Shown: positions 24,637 through 33,079 of the stretch, in pieces | How positions within the stretch are numbered: position 1 is the stretch's first letter | Layout of the letters: each line of letters opens with the position of its first letter | Source of the DNA: Paenibacillus cellulositrophicus | Lineage (GTDB): Bacteria > Bacillota > Bacilli > Paenibacillales > Paenibacillaceae | DNA: 64,000 bases | Assembly (NCBI RefSeq): GCF_009363095.1 | Contig: NZ_CP045296.1 | Coordinates: forward strand, 186,001 to 250,000 | Direction: 5' to 3' | Notes under the pieces: model-generated | Told to the model about the DNA's origin: nothing | The model's input: the letters and a program-made list of their open reading frames with translations, nothing else | Databases searched by the model: none | Made by a program: the position numbers and the translations under genes

Positions 24637-24663
24637 GAAGCCTCTATCAGAGGCTTCTTTTTT
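24637..24663 (+). terminator. Intrinsic terminator after the APH-fold gene
   Basis: GAAGCCTCT (24637-24645) pairs with AGAGGCTTC (24649-24657), followed by seven T residues. Confidence 0.9.
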
Positions 24664-24788
24664 GTGAGGAGCAACCCGGCAGGCAAATTTTATGATCCTT
24701 GGAGTGCCGCGGAAACTGAATCAAGCTGTACACAGGAGGATAACCTATCTTTGCAGACATCGTTAAATAAAGGAGGTACAGGTCAGAC

Positions 24789-25034
24789 ATGAAGGATTTT
24801 CCGCTTGCACCCCATGAATCGATCGATCTTCATGAAGTGCTGAATTTTAAAACGCTCTGCGTCGCCAAATCGAAGCTGATGCAGGGGATGGTTTTTGACA
24901 AAGAACTGAAGGCGCTGATGCAAAAGGACGTTGAACAGTCCACGCAGGCCATCAACGAGCTGAAGGCGGTTTATGAACGAGCTCCGTTTCAGGCTCCGGT
25001 TCCGGAAAGCAAGCCTGCCCCCATCCTAAATTGA
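24789..25034 (+). CDS. Small spore-coat-associated protein, first copy
   Basis: An 81-residue protein found beside CotF-type coat genes. It has the helical pattern LHEVLNFKTLCVAKSKLMQG followed by a second helix and a proline-rich tail. The 70-residue protein at 26603-26815 is a clear paralogue (ELLEAHEIAAFKTVCMTKSK). AAAGGAGGT lies ten bases before the ATG. It is the first gene of a coat/alcohol-dehydrogenase cluster and is probably expressed in the mother cell late in sporulation, although no sigma factor site was identified. Confidence 0.72.
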   Translation: MKDFPLAPHESIDLHEVLNFKTLCVAKSKLMQGMVFDKELKALMQKDVEQSTQAINELKAVYERAPFQAPVPESKPAPILN

Positions 25035-25049
25035 AAAGGTGATACTCTG

Positions 25050-25436
25050 ATGAACAACGATTATTTAGATCCGATCAATTCGCTCAACATGCCGGAGATG
25101 GCCGATATGACTTTTGCTATGGACTTTTTGATCCGGGCGAAGGAAGGGGTTCGTAATACCGCGGTTGCCCTGACCGAAACCGTATCCACAGAAGCGAGAG
25201 AACTGCTGAAAAAGCAGCTGAAGCAGGGGATTGCCCTCCATCAGGAAATCACCGAGCTGATGATCCGTAAGAAATGGTTTCACCCGTATGAGCTGCACGA
25301 GCAGTACCAGCTGGACCAGCTGTCGGCCAAAAACACGGCCATGATTGCCGGGATGAACCTGTTCCCCGCAGATACTTCGCGCAAAGGGATGTTCGACCGG
25401 ACGCCAGATGAGCATATGGAGGAAAGCCGAGCATGA
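25050..25436 (+). CDS. Spore coat protein, CotF family
   Basis: A 128-residue Coat_F-domain protein, helical and ferritin-like. Characteristic features are the central [20 protein letters not shown] and the later [22 protein letters not shown], where the WFHPY-like motif is usual. It is 15 bp from the preceding small gene, and its stop overlaps the start of the alcohol dehydrogenase. Its partner copy is at 26812-27117. Confidence 0.88.
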   Translation: MNNDYLDPINSLNMPEMADMTFAMDFLIRAKEGVRNTAVALTETVSTEARELLKKQLKQGIALHQEITELMIRKKWFHPYELHEQYQLDQLSAKNTAMIAGMNLFPADTSRKGMFDRTPDEHMEESRA

Positions 25437-26572
25437 TGAAAGCCGTTACGTACCAAGGGGTTAAAAATGTCGTCGTCAAGGACGTCCCCGATCCGAAAAT
25501 TCAAAAACCGGATGACATGATCGTAAAGCTGACCAGCACCGCCATTTGCGGCTCCGATTTGCACCTGATCCACGGCATGATTCCCAATCTGCAGGAGGAT
25601 TACGTCATCGGTCATGAGCCGATGGGGATCGTGGAGGAGGTCGGACCTGAAGTCACCAAGCTGAAGAAGGGCGACCGGGTCATTATCCCGTTTAATATTG
25701 CCTGCGGGGAATGCTTTTTTTGCAAAAATCAGCTGGAAAGCCAATGTGATAATTCGAACGACAACGGGGACATGGGTGCGTATTTCGGCTACACGGGAAC
25801 GACCGGCGGTTATCCGGGTGGGCAGGCCGAGTATTTGCGGGTTCCATTCGCCAATTTCACGCACTTCAAAATTCCGGAAAACAGCGAGCGGCCGGATGAG
25901 AGCCTTGCTCTAATCGCCGATGTGATGCCCACTGCCTATTGGAGCGTAGACAATGCCGGCGTAAAGAATGGAGATACGGTCATCGTGCTCGGCTGCGGTC
26001 CGGTCGGTCTTCTGGCCCAGAAATTCTGCTGGCTCAAAGGGGCGAAGCGGGTCATCGCCGTCGACTATGTGGATTACCGGCTGCAGCATGCCAAAAAGAA
26101 CAATCATGTTGAGACTGTCAATTTCGAGCAGCACGACAATGTTGGTGCATACCTGAAGGAAATCACCAAGGGCGGAGCCGACGTGGTCATTGACGCGGTG
26201 GGCATGGACGGGAAGATGAGCGACCTCGAGTTTCTGGCGAGCGGCTTAAAGCTGCAAGGAGGCACCATGAGCGCCTTGGTCATCGCCTCCCAGGCCGTTC
26301 GCAAGGGCGGAACGATTCAAATTACAGGCGTGTACGGCGGCCGCTACAACGGATTCCCGCTAGGGGACATCATGGAGCGCAATGTGAACATCCGCTCCGG
26401 ACAAGCTCCGGTCATTCACTATATGCCTTATATGTATGAATTGGTGGCGTCCGGCAAAGTCGACGTGGCCGACATCATTACGCATGTCATCCCGCTCAGC
26501 GAAGCCAAACGCGGTTACGAAATGTTCGATACGAAGACGGACAACTGCATCAAAGTGATTTTAAAGCCGTAA
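25433..26572 (+). CDS. Zinc-dependent alcohol/formaldehyde-dehydrogenase-like protein
   Basis: A 379-residue medium-chain dehydrogenase of the glutathione-independent formaldehyde dehydrogenase-like branch. Zinc and catalytic landmarks are [12 protein letters not shown] near residue 38, GHEPMG near 61, and the cysteine-rich [16 protein letters not shown] structural zinc loop near 90-105. The nucleotide-binding motif is GCGPVGL. ATG 25433 overlaps the CotF stop. It lies between two pairs of coat genes, so it may be a spore or mother-cell enzyme. The substrate is not known. Confidence 0.87.
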   Translation: MMKAVTYQGVKNVVVKDVPDPKIQKPDDMIVKLTSTAICGSDLHLIHGMIPNLQEDYVIGHEPMGIVEEVGPEVTKLKKGDRVIIPFNIACGECFFCKNQLESQCDNSNDNGDMGAYFGYTGTTGGYPGGQAEYLRVPFANFTHFKIPENSERPDESLALIADVMPTAYWSVDNAGVKNGDTVIVLGCGPVGLLAQKFCWLKGAKRVIAVDYVDYRLQHAKKNNHVETVNFEQHDNVGAYLKEITKGGADVVIDAVGMDGKMSDLEFLASGLKLQGGTMSALVIASQAVRKGGTIQITGVYGGRYNGFPLGDIMERNVNIRSGQAPVIHYMPYMYELVASGKVDVADIITHVIPLSEAKRGYEMFDTKTDNCIKVILKP

Positions 26573-26602
26573 AGTACTTGACAACACAAGGGAGTGAAGT
26601 TC

Positions 26603-26815
26603 TTGATAAATCCAACGTATGCCATGCATGAATTGTTGGAGGCGCATGAAATTGCCGCCTTCAAGACGGTCTGTATGACGAAGTCGAAAACGATGCAGGC
26701 GCTGGTCACAGATCCTGAGCTCAAGCTCATTCTCCAACAGGATGCCGCGATGTCATCCGATCAGCTGGCCGAGCTTGCAGCCGTTCTGAACAAAGGAAAG
26801 GAGACGCTGCAATGA
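26603..26815 (+). CDS. Small spore-coat-associated protein, second copy
   Basis: A 70-residue helical protein, paralogous to the gene at 24789 (shared pattern FKTVCMTKSKTMQALV). TTG 26603 is preferred: AAGGGAG at 26588-26594 is eight bases upstream, and an in-frame GTG at 26594 would overlap that site. Its stop overlaps the ATG of the following CotF gene. Confidence 0.7.
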   Translation: MINPTYAMHELLEAHEIAAFKTVCMTKSKTMQALVTDPELKLILQQDAAMSSDQLAELAAVLNKGKETLQ

Positions 26816-27117
26816 ATCCCGTACTGGAATACATGACCGGCATGAACAAATTAACCGACGATGTGGTTGCCATGGACTTTCTGGTCACCGCCAAGAGCGG
26901 CGTCCGGAATTTGGCGATGGCCGTGACGGAATGCGTCACTCCGGAAATCAAAGGCATCCTGGAGCGGCAATTGGAACAGGCGATCGATACGCATGAGAAG
27001 ATTACCAAATACGCGATCGCCAAGGGGCTGTACCATCCTTTCAGCGTGCAGGAGCAATTGCGTGTCGATCTGCAGCAGATTCGGACCGCGCAGAGCATTC
27101 CTTTTCCCACGCCGTAA
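26812..27117 (+). CDS. Spore coat protein, CotF family, second copy
   Basis: A 101-residue Coat_F protein resembling the gene at 25050. The pattern MDFLVTAKSGVRNLAMAVTE and the later HEKITKYAIAKGLYHPFSVQEQ align with the same segments there. It is shorter at the C-terminus. Coupled to the preceding small gene by an ATGA overlap and followed by a hairpin terminator. Confidence 0.87.
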   Translation: MNPVLEYMTGMNKLTDDVVAMDFLVTAKSGVRNLAMAVTECVTPEIKGILERQLEQAIDTHEKITKYAIAKGLYHPFSVQEQLRVDLQQIRTAQSIPFPTP

Positions 27118-27173
27118 CAGCTTGATTTGTATCTGGCATCTTATCGGTAACTGCATACGCATTAAACAAACAG

Positions 27174-27198
27174 CCGGCTGTGTGATACAGCCGGTTTT
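27174..27198 (+). terminator. Terminator of the coat/alcohol-dehydrogenase cluster
   Basis: CCGGCTGT (27174-27181) pairs with ACAGCCGG (27187-27194), followed by TTTT. Confidence 0.75.
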
Positions 27199-27308
27199 GC
27201 TTTCATGATTTATCCCTGCCGGATCGGCTGACTTCAACTCATGAATTATCCCCCTTCCGGGAATGTTAGCCATATCGACATTTGGCAGAAAGAAGGCAGG
27301 AAATCACT

Positions 27309-29315
27309 ATGGAACTGTTACTGATGGTCATCGTTCTTCTAATTTTGATCGGCATATCGAACGTTATCAATCACTTTATCCCGGCGGTCCCGGTGCCTCT
27401 GATCCAGATTGCGCTGGGCGTCGCGGTCACGTACATTCCCGGCATGCATCATGTACCGCTGAATCCAGAACTGTTCTTGCTGCTCTTCATCGCGCCGCTG
27501 CTCTTTAATGATGGAAAAATGACACCCCGCGACGAGCTGTGGCAGCTGCGGTCGTTCATTCTGCTGCTGGCGCTCGGCCTCGTGTTTGCCACCGTGCTGA
27601 TTGCAGGGCCGTTCATTCACTGGCTCATTCCGGCCATCCCGCTGTCGGCGGCTTTTGCGCTGGCGGCCATTCTGTCGCCGACCGATGCGGTGGCCGTCGG
27701 TTCGCTGTCCGGCCGGGTAAAGCTCCCGGGCCGCATCATGCGCCTGCTCGAAGGCGAGGCGTTAATGAACGACGCTTCGGGCCTCGTTGCTTTTAATTTT
27801 GCCATTGCCGCAACCGTCACCGGCCATTTCTCCCTGCCGCGGGCGATTGGCAGCTTTATGGTGATCGCGGTCGGCGGGATTGTGGTCGGAGCGCTGCTCG
27901 GCTTCCTGGCGATTTGGCTCCGCATGCTGCTGCGCAGGCTTGGGATGGAAGATGTCACATTACATGTGCTGATTATTATTTTGACACCGTTTCTGATCTA
28001 TTGGATTGCTGAAGAATTTCACGTATCCGGAATTTTGGCCGTCGTTGCTGCCGGTGTAACCCATGCGATCGAACGGGACCGGATGAGGGCGGGATCGGCG
28101 CGCCTGCGCGTCGTTTCCGACAGCACGTGGTCGGTCATCCTATTCTCCTTGAACGGCCTCGTGTTCCTGCTGCTTGGACTCGAAATTCCCGGTGTCATCC
28201 GGACGGTATGGCAGGACAAGGCATACAATAACGGCCAATCCATTGCCTATATCGTTCTGATTACGCTCGTATTAATGGTCCTTCGCTTTGTGTGGGTATG
28301 GGCATCGAACCGCCAATTCCGTTCCGCCGTGCTGACAGCGTTGTCCGGTGTCCGGGGAGCCCTGACGCTGTCGGCGGCCTTCTCCATTCCGTTGACACTG
28401 GCCGACAACAGTCCTTTCCCCGAACGGGACTTGATCCTCTTTATCTGTTCAGGCGTCATTCTGCTGACCCTGATCAGTGCCAGCGTGTTACTGCCCATCC
28501 TGACCCGCGGTCCTCAGGTGGATCCCGCTCTCGCCGAGGATGCCGAGAGACAAGCGCGCATCCGTGTCATTGAGGCGGGTCTCCGAACGGTCAAAGAGGA
28601 GAAAAATGATGAAAACCGGCAGCAGGCTATCGAGCTGATCGCTGCGTATTCCCGCAGGCTGCAGATGTGCAGATTCAGAGATCGTGCGGAAATGAACAGA
28701 TTATGGAAAGAGGCTGTGGAAATCCGGCTGGAGGCGCTTGAGGCGGAGAAGGAAACCGCGGACCGATGGCTGCAGGAAGAGCGGGTATCGCCAAAACTTG
28801 CGGATCGGTTCAAGGCCACGATATCACAGATCGAGCTGCTGCTGTCCACCCGTTTCAAGGTGAAGAAGCTGATAATCGTCGGATGGTCGGCCATCACCCG
28901 GCTGTTCCAAGGCAGCAAACACAAAAAAGCCCGCATGACACCAGACCACCCGAAGTGGAATGCTTATAAGGCGCTGAAGCTGGAAGCGATCCGTGCTGCA
29001 ATAGAGCGGGTTAAGGGGCTCGAGACAGCGGGCAACCGGGACACCATCGCCATGATTATTGCCGATTACCGCGGGCTGGAGCTCCATCTGACACAGGAAC
29101 CTGCTCACGAGGAGCAGGCTGAAGAGATGGATGCGGTCCGCCGGGAGCTTGAGCTCAAGGCCATCCAGTCGGAGCGGAACGAAATTCAAAGGTTGTTCGA
29201 AACGGGTGAGATCAGCCGGGCGCTGGCCAACAATTTAAGGCTGGACGTCAATTATCATGAGGCGCATCTGTTTGAATCGCAAACCGTGCATGAGGAGGAA
29301 GGGGAGCATGCTTAG
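27309..29315 (+). CDS. CPA1-family Na+/H+ antiporter (NhaP-like)
   Basis: A 668-residue cation/proton antiporter. The N-terminal 400 residues carry 12 or so membrane helices with the exchange-site motifs AILSPTDAVAV near 125 and GEALMNDASGL near 150. The last 250 residues are charged, helical and cytosolic, probably a regulatory coiled-coil region longer than in many NhaP proteins. ATG 27309 is preferred to the TTG at 27282 because GGCAGGAA precedes it. Likely role: sodium and pH homeostasis. Monocistronic. Confidence 0.88.
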   Translation: MELLLMVIVLLILIGISNVINHFIPAVPVPLIQIALGVAVTYIPGMHHVPLNPELFLLLFIAPLLFNDGKMTPRDELWQLRSFILLLALGLVFATVLIAGPFIHWLIPAIPLSAAFALAAILSPTDAVAVGSLSGRVKLPGRIMRLLEGEALMNDASGLVAFNFAIAATVTGHFSLPRAIGSFMVIAVGGIVVGALLGFLAIWLRMLLRRLGMEDVTLHVLIIILTPFLIYWIAEEFHVSGILAVVAAGVTHAIERDRMRAGSARLRVVSDSTWSVILFSLNGLVFLLLGLEIPGVIRTVWQDKAYNNGQSIAYIVLITLVLMVLRFVWVWASNRQFRSAVLTALSGVRGALTLSAAFSIPLTLADNSPFPERDLILFICSGVILLTLISASVLLPILTRGPQVDPALAEDAERQARIRVIEAGLRTVKEEKNDENRQQAIELIAAYSRRLQMCRFRDRAEMNRLWKEAVEIRLEALEAEKETADRWLQEERVSPKLADRFKATISQIELLLSTRFKVKKLIIVGWSAITRLFQGSKHKKARMTPDHPKWNAYKALKLEAIRAAIERVKGLETAGNRDTIAMIIADYRGLELHLTQEPAHEEQAEEMDAVRRELELKAIQSERNEIQRLFETGEISRALANNLRLDVNYHEAHLFESQTVHEEEGEHA

Positions 29316-29381
29316 AAAGCTGCTTTGCCTTCCCTGCTGAGAATGGTAAAATAAGCTCATTCCGGTTGGGGAGGGAAAAGT

Positions 29382-30170
29382 ATGGAAGCTTTCGTTAACG
29401 GGATCAAGCTCCATTATGTCGATGAAGGAACCGGCTTTCCGCTGATCGTATTGCATGGGCTTGGCCTGGACGTTCACTCGATGGAACCCGTCGTTCACTC
29501 GTTCAGCACTGATTTTCATGTCATTGCCATTGATGCCAGAGGGCATGGCCTGTCGGATAAGCCGGCAGAATACAGTCTCTCGGATCATGTTCGGGATGTC
29601 ATCGCGGTGATGGATTTTCTGAAGCTGGACAAAGTATACCTGGTGGGTGGATCGATGGGAAGCTATATCGCGCAAGGAGTCGCCATTGCCGCTCCGGAGC
29701 GGGTGGAGAAGCTGGTGCTTGTCACGCCCAAGTCCAACGGCAGGACCTCGTCGATGGCCCGTTTATTCAGTGAGCATGCCGAGGAACTGGAAGGTATGGA
29801 TACCCCGGCAAAGGTGCAGCATTTAAGCCGGTACATGTTTCACAATCTCTCATTGGTCGGAGTGTGGATGCAGCATGTTCAAGAGGGCGGAACAAGCTTG
29901 ACGGAGGAGCAGAACGCCGCTTCCAACCGGGCGCTTGAAGGGTTTGATTTCCGTCCCGATTATGGCCGGATTACGGCGGAGACGCTGATCATCAGCGGGA
30001 AATACGACGGTCTGAATCCGCCGGAGTGGGGCAGGGAAATCGCGGATGCCATTAAGGGAGCACGGTTCGTGGAGTTCCTTCACTCCGGGCATGCGCCGCA
30101 TGTGGAGGAGCCGGAGCGATTTGACGAAACGGTAAGAAGCTTCCTGCTTGCGCCTCCGGAACAAAGCTGA
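29382..30170 (+). CDS. Alpha/beta hydrolase
   Basis: A 262-residue alpha/beta-hydrolase. The nucleophile is Ser91 in GGSMGS, the oxyanion region is HGLGLD, the likely acid lies in the SGKYDGL segment, and the histidine is in HSGHAPHVEEP near the C-terminus. It resembles 3-oxoadipate enol-lactonase-like members, but the substrate is open. GGGGAGGG precedes the ATG, and a TAAAAT box lies at about 29348. The TrmB-type regulator starts 43 bp downstream in the same direction. Confidence 0.85.
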   Translation: MEAFVNGIKLHYVDEGTGFPLIVLHGLGLDVHSMEPVVHSFSTDFHVIAIDARGHGLSDKPAEYSLSDHVRDVIAVMDFLKLDKVYLVGGSMGSYIAQGVAIAAPERVEKLVLVTPKSNGRTSSMARLFSEHAEELEGMDTPAKVQHLSRYMFHNLSLVGVWMQHVQEGGTSLTEEQNAASNRALEGFDFRPDYGRITAETLIISGKYDGLNPPEWGREIADAIKGARFVEFLHSGHAPHVEEPERFDETVRSFLLAPPEQS

Positions 30171-30213
30171 AGATTGCACCGACCAAGCAGCAAGGGGAGC
30201 GGGGATAAAATTC

Positions 30214-30972
30214 ATGTTACATAAATTCGGATTTTCACAATATGAGAGCAAGGTGTACGAGGCGTTGGCGTCGGCGGAGCAGCCGATGGACGCCACGATG
30301 ATCGTGAAGCATTCCGGCGTGCCCAAGGCGAAGATATATGAAGTGATCTCCCGGATGGTGGAGAAGGGGATGGTGCTGGAATCCGTTTCGGAAAAAAAGA
30401 AGCTGTATACCGCATTGCCTCTTCCGCTCGTGATCGAAAAATTAACGTCAGAGTTTCAGTCGGACATTCAGGAGCTGGAGCAGCATAAGGTTCAGAAGGC
30501 GGTCATCGACGACCATGTCTGGAGCTTGAAGGCAGACTCATCGATCGGTTCCCAGTTAAAGCAGATGATGGAGAATGCAGAGCGCTCGATCCGGTTTTCG
30601 GCATGGGAGGACGATTTCCACAAGTATCTGCCTATCCTGCTGGACAAGCAGCAAAATGGCGTCAAAGTGGAGGGTGTCGTGATTGGCGATACGCCTGATG
30701 GCCTGCCCCAGATCGTCCCGATGAAGCCTAGCGAGCAGCATGTCATGCTGGAGCGGTTCAGGCTGCTGATCGTAGACGACCGCGAGGTCGTATTCGCCGG
30801 CGTGGAGAATGATTCGTGGCAGGCGATCAAGACCCAGTCACAGCCGTTTGTGCGCGTGTTTACGGACTATTTCCATCACGATTTGCTCTTGGCGAAAATA
30901 ACAGGCAAATACAATGATATTCTGCTGAACGACGAGGAGATTATGACGGAATTGCTTCAGTTGAAATATTAA
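30214..30972 (+). CDS. TrmB-family transcriptional regulator
   Basis: A 253-residue regulator with an N-terminal TrmB winged helix (about 1-70; FSQYESKVYEALASAEQPM, then VPKAKIYEVISRMVEKGMV) and a C-terminal effector domain of the TrmB/PLD-like type. TrmB proteins, best known from archaea, often sense sugars. ATG 30214 follows AAGGGGAG. The next genes are an MFS exporter and a decayed alpha-glucosidase, so it may once have controlled sugar use. That link is inference. Confidence 0.84.
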   Translation: MLHKFGFSQYESKVYEALASAEQPMDATMIVKHSGVPKAKIYEVISRMVEKGMVLESVSEKKKLYTALPLPLVIEKLTSEFQSDIQELEQHKVQKAVIDDHVWSLKADSSIGSQLKQMMENAERSIRFSAWEDDFHKYLPILLDKQQNGVKVEGVVIGDTPDGLPQIVPMKPSEQHVMLERFRLLIVDDREVVFAGVENDSWQAIKTQSQPFVRVFTDYFHHDLLLAKITGKYNDILLNDEEIMTELLQLKY

Positions 30973-30984
30973 GCGCGTCACGTG

Positions 30985-31017
30985 AAAAACGGGTGGACCC
31001 GGATCCACCCGTTTTTT
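30985..31017 (+). terminator. Intrinsic terminator after the TrmB gene
   Basis: AAAAACGGGTGGA (30985-30997) pairs with TCCACCCGTTTTT (31004-31016), continuing in T residues. Confidence 0.92.
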
Positions 31018-31055
31018 GTATGCAAAAAATAGGGGTTGATCCTCATTTTGAATTA

Positions 31056-31077
31056 GGTTACCATTGCAGTAGTAACC
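31056..31077. promoter_or_regulatory. Operator-like inverted repeat before the MFS gene
   Basis: GGTTAC (31056-31061) and GTAACC (31072-31077) are separated by 10 bp, about 50 bp before the start codon. Repressor not identified. Confidence 0.4.
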
Positions 31078-31127
31078 ATAAGAAACATGGAACAGAGAGA
31101 TTTTTACAGAGGGGAGTTACATGCTGC

Positions 31128-32312
31128 ATGAATTTTAAAATTTACATTTTAGCGATCGCCTGCTTCGTGACCGGAATGGTGGAGCTGATCGTCGGGGGGA
31201 TGCTGGATCTCGTTTCATCGGACCTTCATATTTCGGTGAGCACAGCCGGGCAGTTGATCACTTTGTATTCCGTGGTATTTGCCGTATCGGGGCCTGTGCT
31301 GCTGGCGGCAGCTTCGAGGGTCGAACGTAAACTGCTGTACCAATGCGCCTTGTTGGTCTTCATTGCCGGCAATGTGCTTTCGGTCGTCAGCCCGAATTTT
31401 ACGATGATGGTGATCGCGAGAATTTTGTCGGCGGCGAGCGCCGCGCTCATCACCGTGCTGTCTATCACGATGGCTTCCCAGATGGCGGAACCGGCGTATA
31501 GAGCCCGGGCAATCGGCGTTATCTTTATGGGAGTCAGCGGCTCCCTGGTACTGGGCGTACCTGTGGGCATGATGCTGGGCAACGCTTTTGGATGGCGTGC
31601 TCCGTTTGTCATGATCTCCATTCTGGCCGTTATATCGTTCATCGCGGTGCAAATTTTTATTACCAAAACGCCTCCCAGCGAGACCGTTCCGCTGCGCAAG
31701 CAGCTGGCATCCTTGAAAAACGGCAAAATCATTTTTGGCCAGCTGATTACGATTTTGATGCTGACCGGTCACCTGACCTTATATGCTTATCTGACGCCGT
31801 TTCTGCAGGAAACGCTGCACCTAAGTCCTTCCATGCTCAGCCTGTTTTATTTTATTTTTGGCATCGCGGCTGTTCTTGGCGGCGGGGCAGGCGGCTGGGT
31901 CACCGACCGGTTTGGGCCTGAGAAAAGCATTCTGACTATTGTCAGCGTGTTTGCCGTGGCCATGGTGCTGATGCCGGTATCTACGGTTTCGGTATATGTC
32001 TGCCTGATCGTGATGATCGTCTGGAGCATGCTCAGCTGGTCGATCTCTCCTTCGATGCAGAGCTACCTGATCAAAGCGGCACCGGAATCGCCGGACATCC
32101 AGCAGAGCTTGAACAGTTCGGCTTCCCATATCGGTATTGCGCTGGGGTCGGCGATTGGAGGTATGGTGATCGAAGGATCGTCGGTGTATTACAATGCCTG
32201 GGTTGGCGTTATTTTCGTCCTGCTCGCATTGGGATCCGCGGTGCTGTCGATTACTTGGAAAAAGCGCCGGGTCGAGTCCCGTGCGGCTGCGGGCGTCCAG
32301 GAAACATCATGA
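31128..32312 (+). CDS. MFS transporter, DHA1 (AraJ/YdhP-like) family
   Basis: A 394-residue, 12-helix major facilitator protein of the drug/sugar exporter type. Family landmarks are FVTGMVELIVGGMLDLVSSD in helix 1, ARILSAASAALI in helix 4, and the VPVGMMLGNAFGWR motif in helix 5. A GGWVTDRFGPEKS loop links the halves. ATG 31128 follows GAGGGGAG; the longer frame from 30993 runs through the preceding terminator and is rejected. Substrate unknown; AraJ-like members export sugars or drugs. Confidence 0.88.
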   Translation: MNFKIYILAIACFVTGMVELIVGGMLDLVSSDLHISVSTAGQLITLYSVVFAVSGPVLLAAASRVERKLLYQCALLVFIAGNVLSVVSPNFTMMVIARILSAASAALITVLSITMASQMAEPAYRARAIGVIFMGVSGSLVLGVPVGMMLGNAFGWRAPFVMISILAVISFIAVQIFITKTPPSETVPLRKQLASLKNGKIIFGQLITILMLTGHLTLYAYLTPFLQETLHLSPSMLSLFYFIFGIAAVLGGGAGGWVTDRFGPEKSILTIVSVFAVAMVLMPVSTVSVYVCLIVMIVWSMLSWSISPSMQSYLIKAAPESPDIQQSLNSSASHIGIALGSAIGGMVIEGSSVYYNAWVGVIFVLLALGSAVLSITWKKRRVESRAAAGVQETS

Positions 32313-32345
32313 TGGAGGTGAATTCCGCAGTGGCGGCACAGCGGA

Positions 32346-32750
32346 ATGTCAATGGAACAACAGTGGAATATGGAGCCCGCCAAATGCATGGCGTTGACTG
32401 TTCAGTTGATGCAGGGTCGGATCTGTCCTGTTACCGACGGTGATGAAGAAGCAGACGGCTTTTACCAAGAGTTGGGGCGGTTTGCCCAAGACCCTGTCAT
32501 TCACGAACTGCTTGAGAGTGGAAGCTTTGAATTGGTTGACGTGGGGGATGCCGATATATTTGCTTACAAACGAAGCATGGATCAGCATCGGCTGCTGATC
32601 GTAGCGAATATGAACAAGGAGGAGGCGGCATTCCGGGGTGACGGAATAACAGGCGGACAGAAAATGGTATCCGTCTATCCGGATACCGTTCCATCCGAAG
32701 CGATGCGGCTGCGGCCGTATGAGGCGTTTGCGGTATTGATCAACGGATGA
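32346..32750 (+). pseudogene. Decayed C-terminal fragment of a GH13 alpha-glucosidase
   Basis: The last 95 residues resemble the end of oligo-1,6-glucosidase-type GH13 enzymes: FYQELGRFAQDPVIHELLES aligns with the helix before the C-terminal beta-domain, then DADIFAYKRSMDQHRLLIVANM and a final LRPYEAFAVL. The preceding VQLMQGRICPVTDGDEEADG looks like a corrupted copy of the GTPFIYQGEEIG region. The catalytic barrel is absent, and no ribosome site precedes the frame. A terminator follows immediately. Confidence 0.7.
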
Positions 32751-32777
32751 AGGAGGGGAATAATCCCTCCTTTTTTT
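32750..32777 (+). terminator. Intrinsic terminator after the GH13 remnant
   Basis: AAGGAGGG (32750-32757) pairs with CCCTCCTT (32765-32772), followed by a long T-run. Confidence 0.9.
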
Positions 32778-32889
32778 GTGCTCTGGCAACCCCCAATGAT
32801 AAAGCACCGCTTATTCTCATCTTTCTAGCTCCTGTGGGTGACTTTATACCAAGTATACCCAAAGACGGGTCACTGTCACGAAAAAAACA

Positions 32890-32919
32890 CTTGATAATGA
32901 GATTCATTATCACTTATGA
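32890..32919 (+). promoter_or_regulatory. Fur-controlled promoter of the iron binding-protein gene
   Basis: GATAATGAGATTCATTATC (32892-32910) matches the 19-bp Fur box at 17 positions. It overlaps TTGATA (32890-32895) and the spacer up to TATGAT (32914-32919; 18-bp spacer). Iron-loaded Fur would block this promoter. Confidence 0.88.
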
Positions 32920-33006
32920 TACTTAAAGAGATATCTTTCACGTAAAACCGGATGGATCATGAATGTACATATAGGTTTTCGTAAAAATAATAAGACTCTA
33001 GCCTAG

Positions 33007-33048
33007 ATAGAATGAACTAAAGTTTTGCATTTCTTTAGTTCATTCTAT
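33007..33048. repeat. Perfect 16-bp inverted repeat in the iron gene leader
   Basis: The arms at 33007-33022 and 33033-33048 (ATAGAATGAACTAAAG and its complement) are perfect, with a 10-base loop. It lies about 80 bases after the predicted transcription start and 31 bases before the ATG. No T-run follows. It may be an RNA hairpin affecting stability or translation, or an operator. Confidence 0.7.
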
Positions 33049-33079
33049 ATAGATGAATCAGTGGAGGGGACAAACAATC

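Noticed and set aside
32255-32443. Short frame overlapping the MFS gene end and the GH13 remnant
   Set aside because: It is out of frame with both recognisable sequences and has no ribosome site.
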